This document shows, piece after piece, positions 1 through 6,438 of a stretch of 13,037 bases of DNA; position 1 is the first letter of the stretch, and each line of letters opens with the position of its first letter. The stretch comes from JAFGPJ01 sp964439135 (GTDB taxonomy: Bacteria > Planctomycetota > Phycisphaerae > Sedimentisphaerales > Anaerobacaceae). The stretch covers positions 1 through 13,037 of the forward strand of contig CAYTNN010000134.1 of the NCBI GenBank assembly GCA_964439135.1, written 5' to 3'. A program made the translations under genes and the position numbers. The notes beneath the pieces are model-generated. The model was not told the origin of the DNA and did no database searches. It saw only the letters and a program-made list of their open reading frames with translations.

Positions 1-157
1 TTCAAACCGGAAACATCCCCCTGCTTCCTACAAGAAAACATAGCACTTGAGTGAGATGTTATGAAAAATGAGATATGGCAAAGAAAATATCAGTATTTCT
101 TAACTGCGGGCACAATGCCATCCAAGCCATGCATCCTGCCATCCAAAAAGCAGAGGC
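1..157. other. Left-edge stretch without a recognised gene
   Basis: A 60-codon frame opens at 61 but has no protein character and is overlapped by the better frame from 158. The stretch probably holds the promoter of the HEPN-like gene, but I see no convincing -35/-10 pair. It may also include the end of an element lying outside the window. Confidence 0.4.
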
Positions 158-769
158 ATGAAAGAAGTAAAAATGTTAATTGTGTCGAAAGCATTAAAAC
201 GTGGGATATTCGACAGAGATATTCCAGACAAATTAGTAAGTGAGGAGATGGCAGAAAGGTATCTTGAGATTACACCGCCAGTGTTTTCTCTGATTCCTGA
301 TTACCAGATAATTATTAACGAGATAGAACAATCATATGTCATCGGGAATGACTTCTCTGCACTATCAGCATCGTGTGTAGTGATCGAAAGGCTTCTGAAC
401 CAAGTTCGTATTGCCCTACACAAGCATCATAAGAATAAGGTCATAAAGGAACTATGGAACAAAGACGCTGTACCTGACTGGGATCGCAATATAGAAGCTC
501 TTAAGAAGTGGGATTACCTTGATGATGGTTTTGCCTCAGAGCTGTCTGATTTATACCGCGAGGTAAGGTGCAGATATCTTCATTCCGGTGAAATTCAAAA
601 CATGCGCAAAGATGCTCTGAGGGCTATCACAGCAGCATATAAGCTTATGACAATATTCATTGGCTTTCCGGAGGATTTATTCTCGTGGATGGGAGGGAGC
701 CCAGCTTGCAAGAACGAGAACGACCCAAGGTTTCTGGAATTCTATAAACCCTATTGGTCGAAAACATAG
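158..769 (+). CDS. Hypothetical helical protein with HEPN-like R-x4-H motif
   Basis: This 203-residue soluble protein matches no family I can name with certainty. It has no signal peptide or membrane segment and is predicted to be mostly helical. Residues 66-86 form a helix (SALSASCVVIERLLNQVR) like the first helix of DUF4145/HEPN-type proteins. Residues 137-142 (RCRYLH) fit the R-x4-H motif that forms the RNase centre in HEPN domains, followed by SGE. The C-terminal third (171-203) is rich in aromatic residues and proline. The ATG at 158 follows AGAGG at short spacing. The internal ATG at 173, preceded by AAAGAAG, is an equally possible start. The gene is A+T-rich compared with the blocks to its right, and the coiled-coil gene follows 45 bases downstream on the same strand. 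An HEPN-type role is inference from one motif and helix order. It could equally be an unrelated all-alpha protein. Confidence 0.6.
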   Translation: MKEVKMLIVSKALKRGIFDRDIPDKLVSEEMAERYLEITPPVFSLIPDYQIIINEIEQSYVIGNDFSALSASCVVIERLLNQVRIALHKHHKNKVIKELWNKDAVPDWDRNIEALKKWDYLDDGFASELSDLYREVRCRYLHSGEIQNMRKDALRAITAAYKLMTIFIGFPEDLFSWMGGSPACKNENDPRFLEFYKPYWSKT

Positions 770-814
770 TAAAAGCCGAAATAAGTATGGCGTTCACGGA
801 ACTCAAACATAATA

Positions 815-1060
815 ATGGAGAATGAAGCATTGAAACGCTCACCTGTACTAACCTCTAAACTCAAGGCATCTGACCCAGTACTCAAGAATTATGTCCTTGA
901 ACTTAAAAAAGAAAATCTAAGACTTCAAAGGCAAATCGCAAAGCTTCAAGTAAAAAATGTATCTCAACAGAATCAGATTGCTGCACTTAAAAAAGCCCAG
1001 CCAAAACTGGTAATTCAGACGGTAAACTTTGCTGAAATCGACGATAAAAGCAAGAAATAG
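815..1060 (+). CDS. Small coiled-coil hypothetical protein
   Basis: This 81-residue basic protein has a strong coiled-coil stretch at about residues 26-60, with leucine, isoleucine and valine spaced in heptads and many Lys, Gln and Glu between them. There is no signal peptide or membrane segment. It is probably co-transcribed with the HEPN-like gene that ends 45 bases upstream, and both share the same low G+C content (the 60 bases from 901 have only 17 G or C). No good ribosome-binding site is visible before the ATG at 815. The last 74 bases overlap, antisense, the end of the open frame of the GHL15-type gene, so the two cannot both be freely constrained there. I find the coiled coil more protein-like than the opposing tail. 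Function unknown; a self-assembling or adaptor protein is possible. Confidence 0.5.
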   Translation: MENEALKRSPVLTSKLKASDPVLKNYVLELKKENLRLQRQIAKLQVKNVSQQNQIAALKKAQPKLVIQTVNFAEIDDKSKK

Positions 1061-2366
1061 AAAACCTATGGCAATCGTGGAAATGGAGGAACATTACATA
1101 TTGGCGAATTCCAGGGAGCGAATTGCGAATTTCGGGGTTTTTCTTGGCCAATTCCCGAATCAACGTTTTCAATCGCCTTTGTTGGAAACCGGATTGTCTT
1201 GGTTCTGTTTTGAGATAGATATCACCATCGGGACAGGCAAGTTTATGCCGAGTTGATGAAGCACCTGTTGCCGCGCTTTTCCGGATTTCATCAAAATTCA
1301 CTTCCACAGGTTTGTTACCCATAGGATTATAAACGACCATCCCATTCTCGAATTCGCGGACAACTGTACCGTCGCTTTTGGTTACTCCTCCGCTAACAGG
1401 CTTGCCGAGGCTCTTATCCCAGAACGGATACCAGTTGTGGCGCTGATCGCCTGTCGGCAAGGGATTCGGATCCGAAAACAGGCAGTAGCCGTCGGAATGC
1501 GTCAGAGCCAGGGCCGTGGTTGCTCGCATCAGGTGCAGGTCCATGCGCGAGTTGTGGTACCAGGTCTCGACGCAGTTTACACGGGGCGGGCGCAGATTCT
1601 TTTCGGCCCATCGGAGAGTAGCCACGATTCTTTTCCAGTCGGCGGCAGTTTTGCTTCTGGTGCATTCCATGAAATAGCCGTTAATGTACGGGGCCGACTG
1701 TGGAGCCGTGCGCTCGTTGGTATTGGTAATAATAAGGTACTTGTCCCCGATTGCCTCGCGAACGGCCTTTACCAGCGCAAGACGATCATTATCATCTCGC
1801 CACCAGTCCAGCATGACACCGTCGACAACACCTGACTGCACGGCCGCCCTGGCACGTTGAGCAACGTGCTCGCGAAATTGCGAATCGGCAAAATCCAGAC
1901 AGATGAAGCCGCCCTCGTCCCAGCCTTTCACCAGGTTACCTTGCTCATCGCGTTTCCACCAACGGTGATCTTCGGGCAAAAAGTTCGGGTGAGCGTCACG
2001 GTACCGGATCTCGGCGATCATGATAATATTCGGATTCAGTTTTAGAAGGTCCCGGCGGATTTTCCCGCCGGCTTTAATGCTTTCGGGTGTGAACGCCTCG
2101 GCCAGCCCCCTCGATTTCCTATCCCAAACAAGGCCGAATCCGCCCGGCCCGTGCCAGACAAGATCGTGCATAGCCATCACAGCCCATCGGTTTTTGTTCG
2201 GCAGATTGTCGGCCGGACTCCAGGCCTGGAAGACAGAAGGAAAATCTCTTGCCGCAACGCGCTCGGCAATGGACATGCCGACACTTTCTGCTAAACCACC
2301 GCCCGTAGCTGCAAAGGATGAGCCTAATACCAGGAACACTAACAGTAAAATATAATCTTTCTTCAT
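987..2366 (-). CDS. Secreted putative glycosyl hydrolase (GHL15-type TIM barrel) with aberrant C-terminal tail
   Basis: Residues 1-20 form a Sec signal peptide with a likely cut after SSFA, so the protein acts outside the cytoplasmic membrane. Residues 60-320 resemble the hypothetical glycosyl hydrolase 15 family (GHL15): strand motifs NIIMIAEIRYRDA (113-125), FICLDFAD (154-161), VDGVMLDWWRDD (181-192), where D187 is a likely catalytic acid, YLIITNTNERT (210-220) and YFMECTRS (231-238). A beta-rich end (VVREFENGMVVYNPMGNKPV) closes the barrel. The substrate is unknown. It is the last gene of a three-gene operon. The ATG at 2366 is preceded by AAAGGA inside the end of the DUF434 gene. The recognisable fold ends near residue 387 (position about 1205). 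The last 70 or so residues are basic and low in family character, read through a heptamer repeat at 1104-1131 and overlap the coiled-coil gene. This suggests a lost stop codon or a rearrangement. Confidence 0.75.
   Translation of the reverse strand: MKKDYILLLVFLVLGSSFAATGGGLAESVGMSIAERVAARDFPSVFQAWSPADNLPNKNRWAVMAMHDLVWHGPGGFGLVWDRKSRGLAEAFTPESIKAGGKIRRDLLKLNPNIIMIAEIRYRDAHPNFLPEDHRWWKRDEQGNLVKGWDEGGFICLDFADSQFREHVAQRARAAVQSGVVDGVMLDWWRDDNDRLALVKAVREAIGDKYLIITNTNERTAPQSAPYINGYFMECTRSKTAADWKRIVATLRWAEKNLRPPRVNCVETWYHNSRMDLHLMRATTALALTHSDGYCLFSDPNPLPTGDQRHNWYPFWDKSLGKPVSGGVTKSDGTVVREFENGMVVYNPMGNKPVEVNFDEIRKSAATGASSTRHKLACPDGDIYLKTEPRQSGFQQRRLKTLIRELAKKNPEIRNSLPGIRQYVMFLHFHDCHRFSISCFYRRFQQSLPSELPVLAGLF
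1104..1131. repeat. GCGAATT heptamer repeat inside the GHL15 frame tail
   Basis: Three exact GCGAATT copies start at 1104, 1118 and 1125, all in one seven-base register (one unit between is degenerate, CCAGGGA). They lie in the doubtful C-terminal extension of the GHL15-type frame, which supports an intergenic origin for that stretch. Confidence 0.6.
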
Positions 2367-2372
2367 ATACCA

Positions 2373-3101
2373 CTACAGATCCTTTGGCGCCAGGTCGATT
2401 ATCCACGCTGAGGGCAATTTCTGTTCAATGATTTCCGTTGCGAGGTTGACCCATCGCCGGCAGCCGTCCAGGATAACGCTGTCACTGCTGGCAACAACCA
2501 GGTCGGTCTTTTTCAGCTCGGCGTCCGGGCTCAGCAGCAATTCAATCTCCCAGTCCCAGTCGTTCTGATCGGCTAATTCGCCAATGAGCGTTTTAAGCCG
2601 GCCGCTATTTGAAACCGGGCTGTCCAGCAGTAACAGGACTTTTGTACCGCCGACCTTTTTTAAGAATTCTCCGATAAGTTGCAACGCCGGAATTGTCTCG
2701 GTGACTTTGCGATAGGTTCCGTGGATGCTTGCCAAATCCCGGAAGCAGCCGTCCCTTCCGGCAAAAATCACGCCGCCACTCATCGCCGCTTCGACGGTTA
2801 TCAGCACATTATAACCATCGACGGCGACAGATTGGCCCGCAAGATTCTTTGCTTCGATGCGATGCTCGCTTCGGGATACCAGCTGCCGGTCCGAGCAGGC
2901 GCTGCGCATGACGGCCAGCCTTTGCCGCTGCGTAAGCGAGAATTTGTCGCCGACCAGCTTCAGGGCGCTCTTTTCCGCATAGCCTTTCGTCAGCAGCAGC
3001 GAATAATCGGCCAGGGCCGACCGCAAATCCAAAATTGCAGCCGGAGCAAACAACTTTTCATCCGCCGGATGAGGCCCTCGATGACTGCGTTTGTCAGGCA
3101 T
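2373..3101 (-). CDS. DUF434/DUF5616 domain protein, NYN/PIN-like
   Basis: This 242-residue cytoplasmic protein has the DUF434 signature at the N-terminus (RGPHPADEKLF at 8-18, then DYSLLLTKGY at 32-41) and a C-terminal domain resembling DUF5616 from about residue 85. The second half shows acidic clusters at the ends of strands: DGYN (95-98), LLLLDSPVSNSG (156-167) and VVASSDS (202-208). That order of aspartates (D95, D160, D207) is what a NYN/PIN-type metal-dependent nuclease would show, but activity is inference because the family has no function known to me. The frame opens at a TTG at 3116, but I chose the ATG at 3101: GAGGA lies eight bases before it and the family begins at this point. 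It is the middle gene of the operon, 20 bases after the nitrilase stop and 6 bases before the GHL15-type start. A cytoplasmic protein between two secreted ones is odd. Confidence 0.8.
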   Translation of the reverse strand: MPDKRSHRGPHPADEKLFAPAAILDLRSALADYSLLLTKGYAEKSALKLVGDKFSLTQRQRLAVMRSACSDRQLVSRSEHRIEAKNLAGQSVAVDGYNVLITVEAAMSGGVIFAGRDGCFRDLASIHGTYRKVTETIPALQLIGEFLKKVGGTKVLLLLDSPVSNSGRLKTLIGELADQNDWDWEIELLLSPDAELKKTDLVVASSDSVILDGCRRWVNLATEIIEQKLPSAWIIDLAPKDL

Positions 3102-3121
3102 TAACAAAGTCCTCAATTCTG

Positions 3122-4141
3122 TTAAATTCTCTCGCCTTTTATACGGGCCTCATCAATCTGCTTTCTGCTGCGATGCTGATACTCCCGAAGCGTCTCAATC
3201 CCGTATTTCTTCAGCAACTCCCGCACACTGACTCCCGGCTTGACCGCCTTAAACAGCCACCACGGCGCCAAATCCTCATCACTAATATTCCGCTCAACCT
3301 CTATTTCACCTTTTTGCTCGGCGAGCATTTTCTCGACCTTTTTACGGTTGAAGTCCTGGTGGGCAAACGCCCTGTCCAAATCCAGCGTAGCGATGAACTG
3401 TTTGGGGCGGGGTTTTTCAATCTTCTCAAAAGTCTTTCCCGTAACGTCGATTATATTACCGGCTCCAACCGGAACTATATAGTAATGATAAAGTATCGCA
3501 AAAGCGTTCAACGGTGGACCTCCGCCGTACGCACTCGGCCAAAAGACTATATCCACATCCAAAGCATCGCATTGACGCCACAATTCCGGGTAGTTCAGGT
3601 CAAAGCACGTCAGAATGCTTATCCTGCCGAAATCGGTTTCAAAAGCCTTCACTCCCTCGTTGCTAAGGTGCAGACCTTCGCCCCAGAACACAAAAACCTT
3701 CCGATAGTAACCTGCCACTTTGCCCTTGCGGTCGATTAGAACAGCCGTGTTGTATTGCTTATCTCCTGCCTGCTCTCGTATCGGGCAGATAACGTACATA
3801 TTGTACTTTTCGGCCAGTTTTGCCACGGTTTCGGTGGTTGGGCCGTCAACAGGCTCAGCCACTGTGCCGGCGAATTCTTCCGGCAAACAGGCAATATCCA
3901 CTCCGTTCTTACCGGCCGTATGCAGATGCTCTATCGCCATTTTCAGTTTGACATCGTGCTCGCCCCCGAATCCGATACAAATCGCCGCTACCTTGACCTG
4001 CCTGCCGGGCAATTTTTCTCGATCTAATTGGGGGATAATCTCTGAGTTTTGAACTTCTTGCGCAAATACAAAGCCGGCTAAACCCGCAATAATCAAACAG
4101 GCAGGAAATGCTGCGAACGTTCTGTTAATTTTTCTTTTCAT
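3122..4141 (-). CDS. Secreted carbon-nitrogen hydrolase (nitrilase superfamily)
   Basis: The 339-residue protein starts with a Sec signal peptide (1-27, likely cut after VFA), which is unusual because most nitrilase-superfamily enzymes are cytoplasmic. Residues 47-250 form the alpha-beta-beta-alpha hydrolase domain with all three catalytic residues visible: E88 in CLPEEF, K148 in YYRKVF and C179 in LTCFDLNYPE. Such enzymes cut non-peptide C-N bonds in amides, carbamoyl compounds or nitriles. The substrate cannot be read from the sequence. The region beyond residue 250 is a charged helical extension (KKVEKMLAEQKGEIEVER) with no motif I know. It is the first gene of the nitrilase, DUF434, GHL15 operon. 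The ATG at 4141 is preceded by GAGGG at nine bases and GGAG at short spacing. Released amide or sugar-amine groups would fit a role in breaking down modified glycans, as inference. Confidence 0.88.
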   Translation of the reverse strand: MKRKINRTFAAFPACLIIAGLAGFVFAQEVQNSEIIPQLDREKLPGRQVKVAAICIGFGGEHDVKLKMAIEHLHTAGKNGVDIACLPEEFAGTVAEPVDGPTTETVAKLAEKYNMYVICPIREQAGDKQYNTAVLIDRKGKVAGYYRKVFVFWGEGLHLSNEGVKAFETDFGRISILTCFDLNYPELWRQCDALDVDIVFWPSAYGGGPPLNAFAILYHYYIVPVGAGNIIDVTGKTFEKIEKPRPKQFIATLDLDRAFAHQDFNRKKVEKMLAEQKGEIEVERNISDEDLAPWWLFKAVKPGVSVRELLKKYGIETLREYQHRSRKQIDEARIKGERI

Positions 4142-4215
4142 GCTCCAGAGCCCTCACATTTCTAAATTTAAATGGGTTGTTCATTTATAATTTTATTGTG
4201 CTTTATCGATAGCCC

Positions 4216-4243
4216 AGTGTACACGTATCGACAGATATGTCAA
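4216..4243 (-). promoter_or_regulatory. Candidate sigma-70 promoter of the nitrilase operon
   Basis: On the minus strand TTGACA (4243-4238) and TACACT (4221-4216) are separated by 16 bases. The -35 is a perfect match and the -10 matches the consensus at four of six bases. Transcription would start near 4209, leaving a leader of about 70 bases before the ATG at 4141. Confidence 0.4.
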
Positions 4244-4258
4244 AAACAAATTGACATA
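4236..4258. repeat. Perfect 8-bp inverted repeat joining two divergent -35 boxes
   Basis: TATGTCAA (4236-4243) and TTGACATA (4251-4258) are perfect inverted copies separated by seven bases. Each arm contains the -35 hexamer of one of the two divergent promoters. It may be an operator for a dimeric regulator or simply the by-product of two back-to-back consensus -35 boxes. Confidence 0.55.
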
Positions 4259-4279
4259 ACCGCTACCCGCATTTACTAT
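4251..4279 (+). promoter_or_regulatory. Sigma-70 promoter of the tRNase Z-like gene
   Basis: TTGACA (4251-4256) and TACTAT (4274-4279) are separated by 17 bases, close to the ideal housekeeping promoter. Transcription would start near 4286, about 50 bases before the ATG at 4336. It is the best promoter match noted in the window. Confidence 0.6.
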
Positions 4280-4335
4280 GAAGTGAAACTCCGACAATCA
4301 AAAAGATGGAGATATTAGTCTGTAATCAATTGTAA

Positions 4336-5193
4336 ATGGCCAGTCATAACTTAGCACATATAAAAATAGATGAGATGGACATCATCGGCTACTCGGTCGC
4401 GGGCGAAGAGACCGTAGTCGCAGTGCCGCAATTGGATGTCTGTTTCGACGTCGGCAAAGCGCCCGACCAGATTATCCCTATCAACAACGTCCTGCTCACG
4501 CACGGGCACATGGACCACGCCGCGGGGCTTGCATATTACCTGTCCCAGCGGAATTTCTGCGGCATATCCGCAGGAACGATATTGGCCCCTGACAATTTAC
4601 TGCCGCCAATGAGGCAGATCATCGACGCATGGTCGAAGCTGGACGGCAACAAAATCCCGGCCAAACTTGTCGGTGTCAAACCAGGCGACGAATATAAGAT
4701 CAAGCCCAATTTGATTGCAAGGGTTTTCCCGACAAAGCACAGCCAAGGCTCCGTCGGTTTCACCGTTATCGAAAAGCGAAAAAAACTCAAATCCGAGTAC
4801 AAAGGTCTCAAGGGCCCGCAAATCGTCGAGCTGAAAAAGCAGGGCATTGAAATCGATTACCCGCTGGAGTTCCCCATTGTCACCTACCTGGGCGATACGC
4901 AGTACGTCGATTTTTCGCAATTGGATTACATCGTCGAGAGCAGAATTTTAATCGCCGAGTGCACGTTCTACGAGGGCGAGCATACCACAAGAGCCAAAGC
5001 CGGCAAACACATGCACGTCGACGAACTCGCAACGCTGCTGAACAATCTGAACAACGAGCACATTATCATCACCCACACAACCCAGCGCACACCCATGCAC
5101 GAAATTCGCAAGATACTGAAAAACGCCCTGCCTAAGAAAATATACGACAAGATCACAATACTAATGGCCCAAAGACCGAGATTGCCTCATTAG
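4336..5193 (+). CDS. Metallo-beta-lactamase fold protein, tRNase Z-like
   Basis: This 285-residue cytoplasmic protein belongs to the metallo-beta-lactamase superfamily and most resembles ribonuclease Z, which removes the 3' trailer from pre-tRNA. Metal-binding motifs in order: THGHMDH (55-61; H56, H58, D60, H61), H135 in TKHSQGS, D187 in YLGDTQ, and H247 in IITHTTQR. The stretch AGKHMHVDELA (222-232) stands where tRNase Z has its GHST-type motif before the last histidine. Differences from classical bacterial RNase Z are a shorter N-terminus without a clear opening motif, no obvious glycine-proline-rich flexible arm, and a lysine-rich insertion at 146-170. A phosphodiesterase or another hydrolase of the same fold is therefore possible. 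No ribosome-binding site is evident before the ATG at 4336, though the promoter upstream is strong. Its end faces the permease-prefix gene with only six bases between stops. Confidence 0.8.
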   Translation: MASHNLAHIKIDEMDIIGYSVAGEETVVAVPQLDVCFDVGKAPDQIIPINNVLLTHGHMDHAAGLAYYLSQRNFCGISAGTILAPDNLLPPMRQIIDAWSKLDGNKIPAKLVGVKPGDEYKIKPNLIARVFPTKHSQGSVGFTVIEKRKKLKSEYKGLKGPQIVELKKQGIEIDYPLEFPIVTYLGDTQYVDFSQLDYIVESRILIAECTFYEGEHTTRAKAGKHMHVDELATLLNNLNNEHIIITHTTQRTPMHEIRKILKNALPKKIYDKITILMAQRPRLPH

Positions 5194-5199
5194 CTATTG

Positions 5200-5904
5200 T
5201 CACTCAACTTCATGCAAGTTTGGCTTACTCAGATTTATTAGTATCATCACAAGGATTACAGGTAAAAATACAGACCAAAGAGATTTTGTGTATATCGAAG
5301 CCTGAACTACATACTGCTGAATATTCATAGGCCGAAATGCTGGAACAGGAATGCTAAATGCGGACCTAAACACAACAGTCATAAGAAGGAGTACAAGCAA
5401 CTTCATCAAAGGGCACATTCTTGTTGTTAGCTGTTTAATTTGCTTTTTAAATCCATGTGTTTGTATTACCAACCTGCAAAAGAAATAACCATAAAAAAAA
5501 GTTGTTATCAAAGTTAATATCTTCGAGCCAAAACCAATAAAGCCCAAGCTACGGTAACCGGTTATTCCACTATTGGCAGCAAGCAGGACACACTCTTTTG
5601 ATACTGCTGCATCAAAATGCATTGCCAACATATAAGTAAGGATCCCTGTAATTATCCAGGAAACATTTCGCCTGAATCTTTTGCCATGATTTATTTTTGC
5701 ATACTCATCGGAAAGATGGGCCGTGTCTCCAAGGCGGTGGGCTGCAACCAGGAAGGCCTCTTCATCTGACAGCTTCGATCCTTTCAGACTCCCGACGTCT
5801 TCTCGCAAGTGGCCTTCCAGTTCATCGATGTCCGACTCACCTAAAGTCTCAGACCGGGTCAGGTTGTTCCGCCACTTAGTAATTTCCTGGTTCAGGTCAA
5901 ACAT
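5200..5904 (-). CDS. Permease-prefix (HAAS-type) membrane protein
   Basis: The 234-residue protein has a cytoplasmic N-terminal HAAS/permease-prefix domain (about 22-72) with the pattern IDELEGHLREDV, SDEEAFLVAAHRLGD and LSDEYAK. About four transmembrane helices follow (near 80-96, 120-145, 166-186 and 205-224). In known families this domain stands before permeases or anti-sigma-like membrane modules and occurs in pairs with PadR regulators, as it does here. There is no transporter domain, so the molecular role is open; a membrane partner of the PadR system is the likely job. The start overlaps the end of the PadR frame by 13 bases, with GGGAG nine bases before the ATG at 5904, so translation is probably coupled. 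The membrane half (5200-5700) is A+T-rich compared with the regulator. Confidence 0.8.
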   Translation of the reverse strand: MFDLNQEITKWRNNLTRSETLGESDIDELEGHLREDVGSLKGSKLSDEEAFLVAAHRLGDTAHLSDEYAKINHGKRFRRNVSWIITGILTYMLAMHFDAAVSKECVLLAANSGITGYRSLGFIGFGSKILTLITTFFYGYFFCRLVIQTHGFKKQIKQLTTRMCPLMKLLVLLLMTVVFRSAFSIPVPAFRPMNIQQYVVQASIYTKSLWSVFLPVILVMILINLSKPNLHEVE

Positions 5905-6233
5905 GGTTCATTCTCCCACAATTGTCCCAAGATCGAATGGACCAGCATCCATTGGCTTCGCTGTTCCTTTAGTACCCTGGTTCCCGTTTCTTTGATTTGA
6001 TAGTATTTCCGTTTGCGGCCGGTCTCCGACTCCCGCCACCTGGATTGAATCAATTTTTGCTTTTCCAGTCGATGCAACACGGGATAAAGCATCCCGTCGC
6101 TCCACTGCAATTGTCCACCCGACAGTTCATGAACGCGCTTGATGATGGCGTACCCGTAACTCTCGCCATCTGAAAGAATCGAGAGAATCAATGGAGTAGC
6201 CGAAGCCGCAACTAAGTCTTTCGAAACAGACAT
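5892..6233 (-). CDS. PadR-family transcriptional regulator
   Basis: The 113-residue protein is a winged-helix regulator of the short PadR type. Visible family motifs are YGYAIIKRV (26-34), SDGMLYPVLHRLEKQKLI (45-62, recognition helix and start of the wing) and GRKRKYYQIKETG (72-84). A short C-terminal helix follows (85-107) for dimerisation. The frame opens at 6263, but I chose the ATG at 6233: GGAGA stands seven bases before it, and the earlier ten residues (MYVFFCGETK) are unlike the family. The gene overlaps the permease-prefix gene by 13 bases. Its promoter contains a perfect palindrome between -35 and -10, so it very probably represses its own operon. The effector is unknown. Confidence 0.92.
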   Translation of the reverse strand: MSVSKDLVAASATPLILSILSDGESYGYAIIKRVHELSGGQLQWSDGMLYPVLHRLEKQKLIQSRWRESETGRKRKYYQIKETGTRVLKEQRSQWMLVHSILGQLWENEPCLT

Positions 6234-6253
6234 TTTTGTCTCTCCACAAAAAA

Positions 6254-6292
6254 ATACATACACTCTATATACATAGCTCTTCTATGTATGTA
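6254..6292. promoter_or_regulatory. Palindromic operator, probable PadR binding site
   Basis: ATACATAG (6269-6276) and CTATGTAT (6282-6289) form a perfect 8-bp inverted repeat with a five-base centre. A further ATACATA half-site lies at 6254-6260, 15 bases from the first, and the right arm continues as GTA to 6292. ATGT/ACAT half-sites are known from PadR-family operators. The position inside the promoter spacer predicts repression by blocking RNA polymerase. Confidence 0.65.
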
Positions 6293-6294
6293 AA
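6266..6294 (-). promoter_or_regulatory. Promoter of the PadR operon
   Basis: On the minus strand TTTACA (6294-6289) and TATATA (6271-6266) are 17 bases apart. Transcription would start near 6259, about 25 bases before the PadR ATG. The spacer is filled by the palindromic operator. Confidence 0.55.
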
Positions 6295-6438
6295 TCAACA
6301 AAAAATCTTCCGCGGACATAGAAATCTTGAAATGGGCTGATAAATCAGTCGCCTGCACACTTTTAAGTGCTTTCACTTATATCGGTTATGCACAGGACAT
6401 ACTACAAGAACAGGGCCAGAATATACTTTATGAAAAAC
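6295..6438. other. Intergenic stretch between PadR promoter and GH130 end
   Basis: No gene is visible. The only structure is a 6-bp hairpin (TAAGTG at 6364-6369, CACTTA at 6374-6379) with low G+C and no following T-run on either strand. It is therefore not a convincing terminator for the GH130 operon that ends at 6439. Confidence 0.5.

Noticed and set aside
61..243. 60-codon plus-strand frame at the left edge
   Set aside because: It lacks protein-like features and overlaps the better 203-codon frame in another register.
3102..3116. TTG as start of the DUF434 gene
   Set aside because: The ATG at 3101 has GAGGA at ideal spacing and begins where the family usually begins; the TTG is itself partly within that ribosome-binding region.
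6234..6263. Upstream ATG of the PadR gene at 6263
   Set aside because: The ten extra residues are unlike the family, and the ATG at 6233 has a clear ribosome-binding site within this stretch.
6364..6379. Hairpin as terminator of the GH130 operon
   Set aside because: Only six A+T-rich base pairs and no T-run on either strand.
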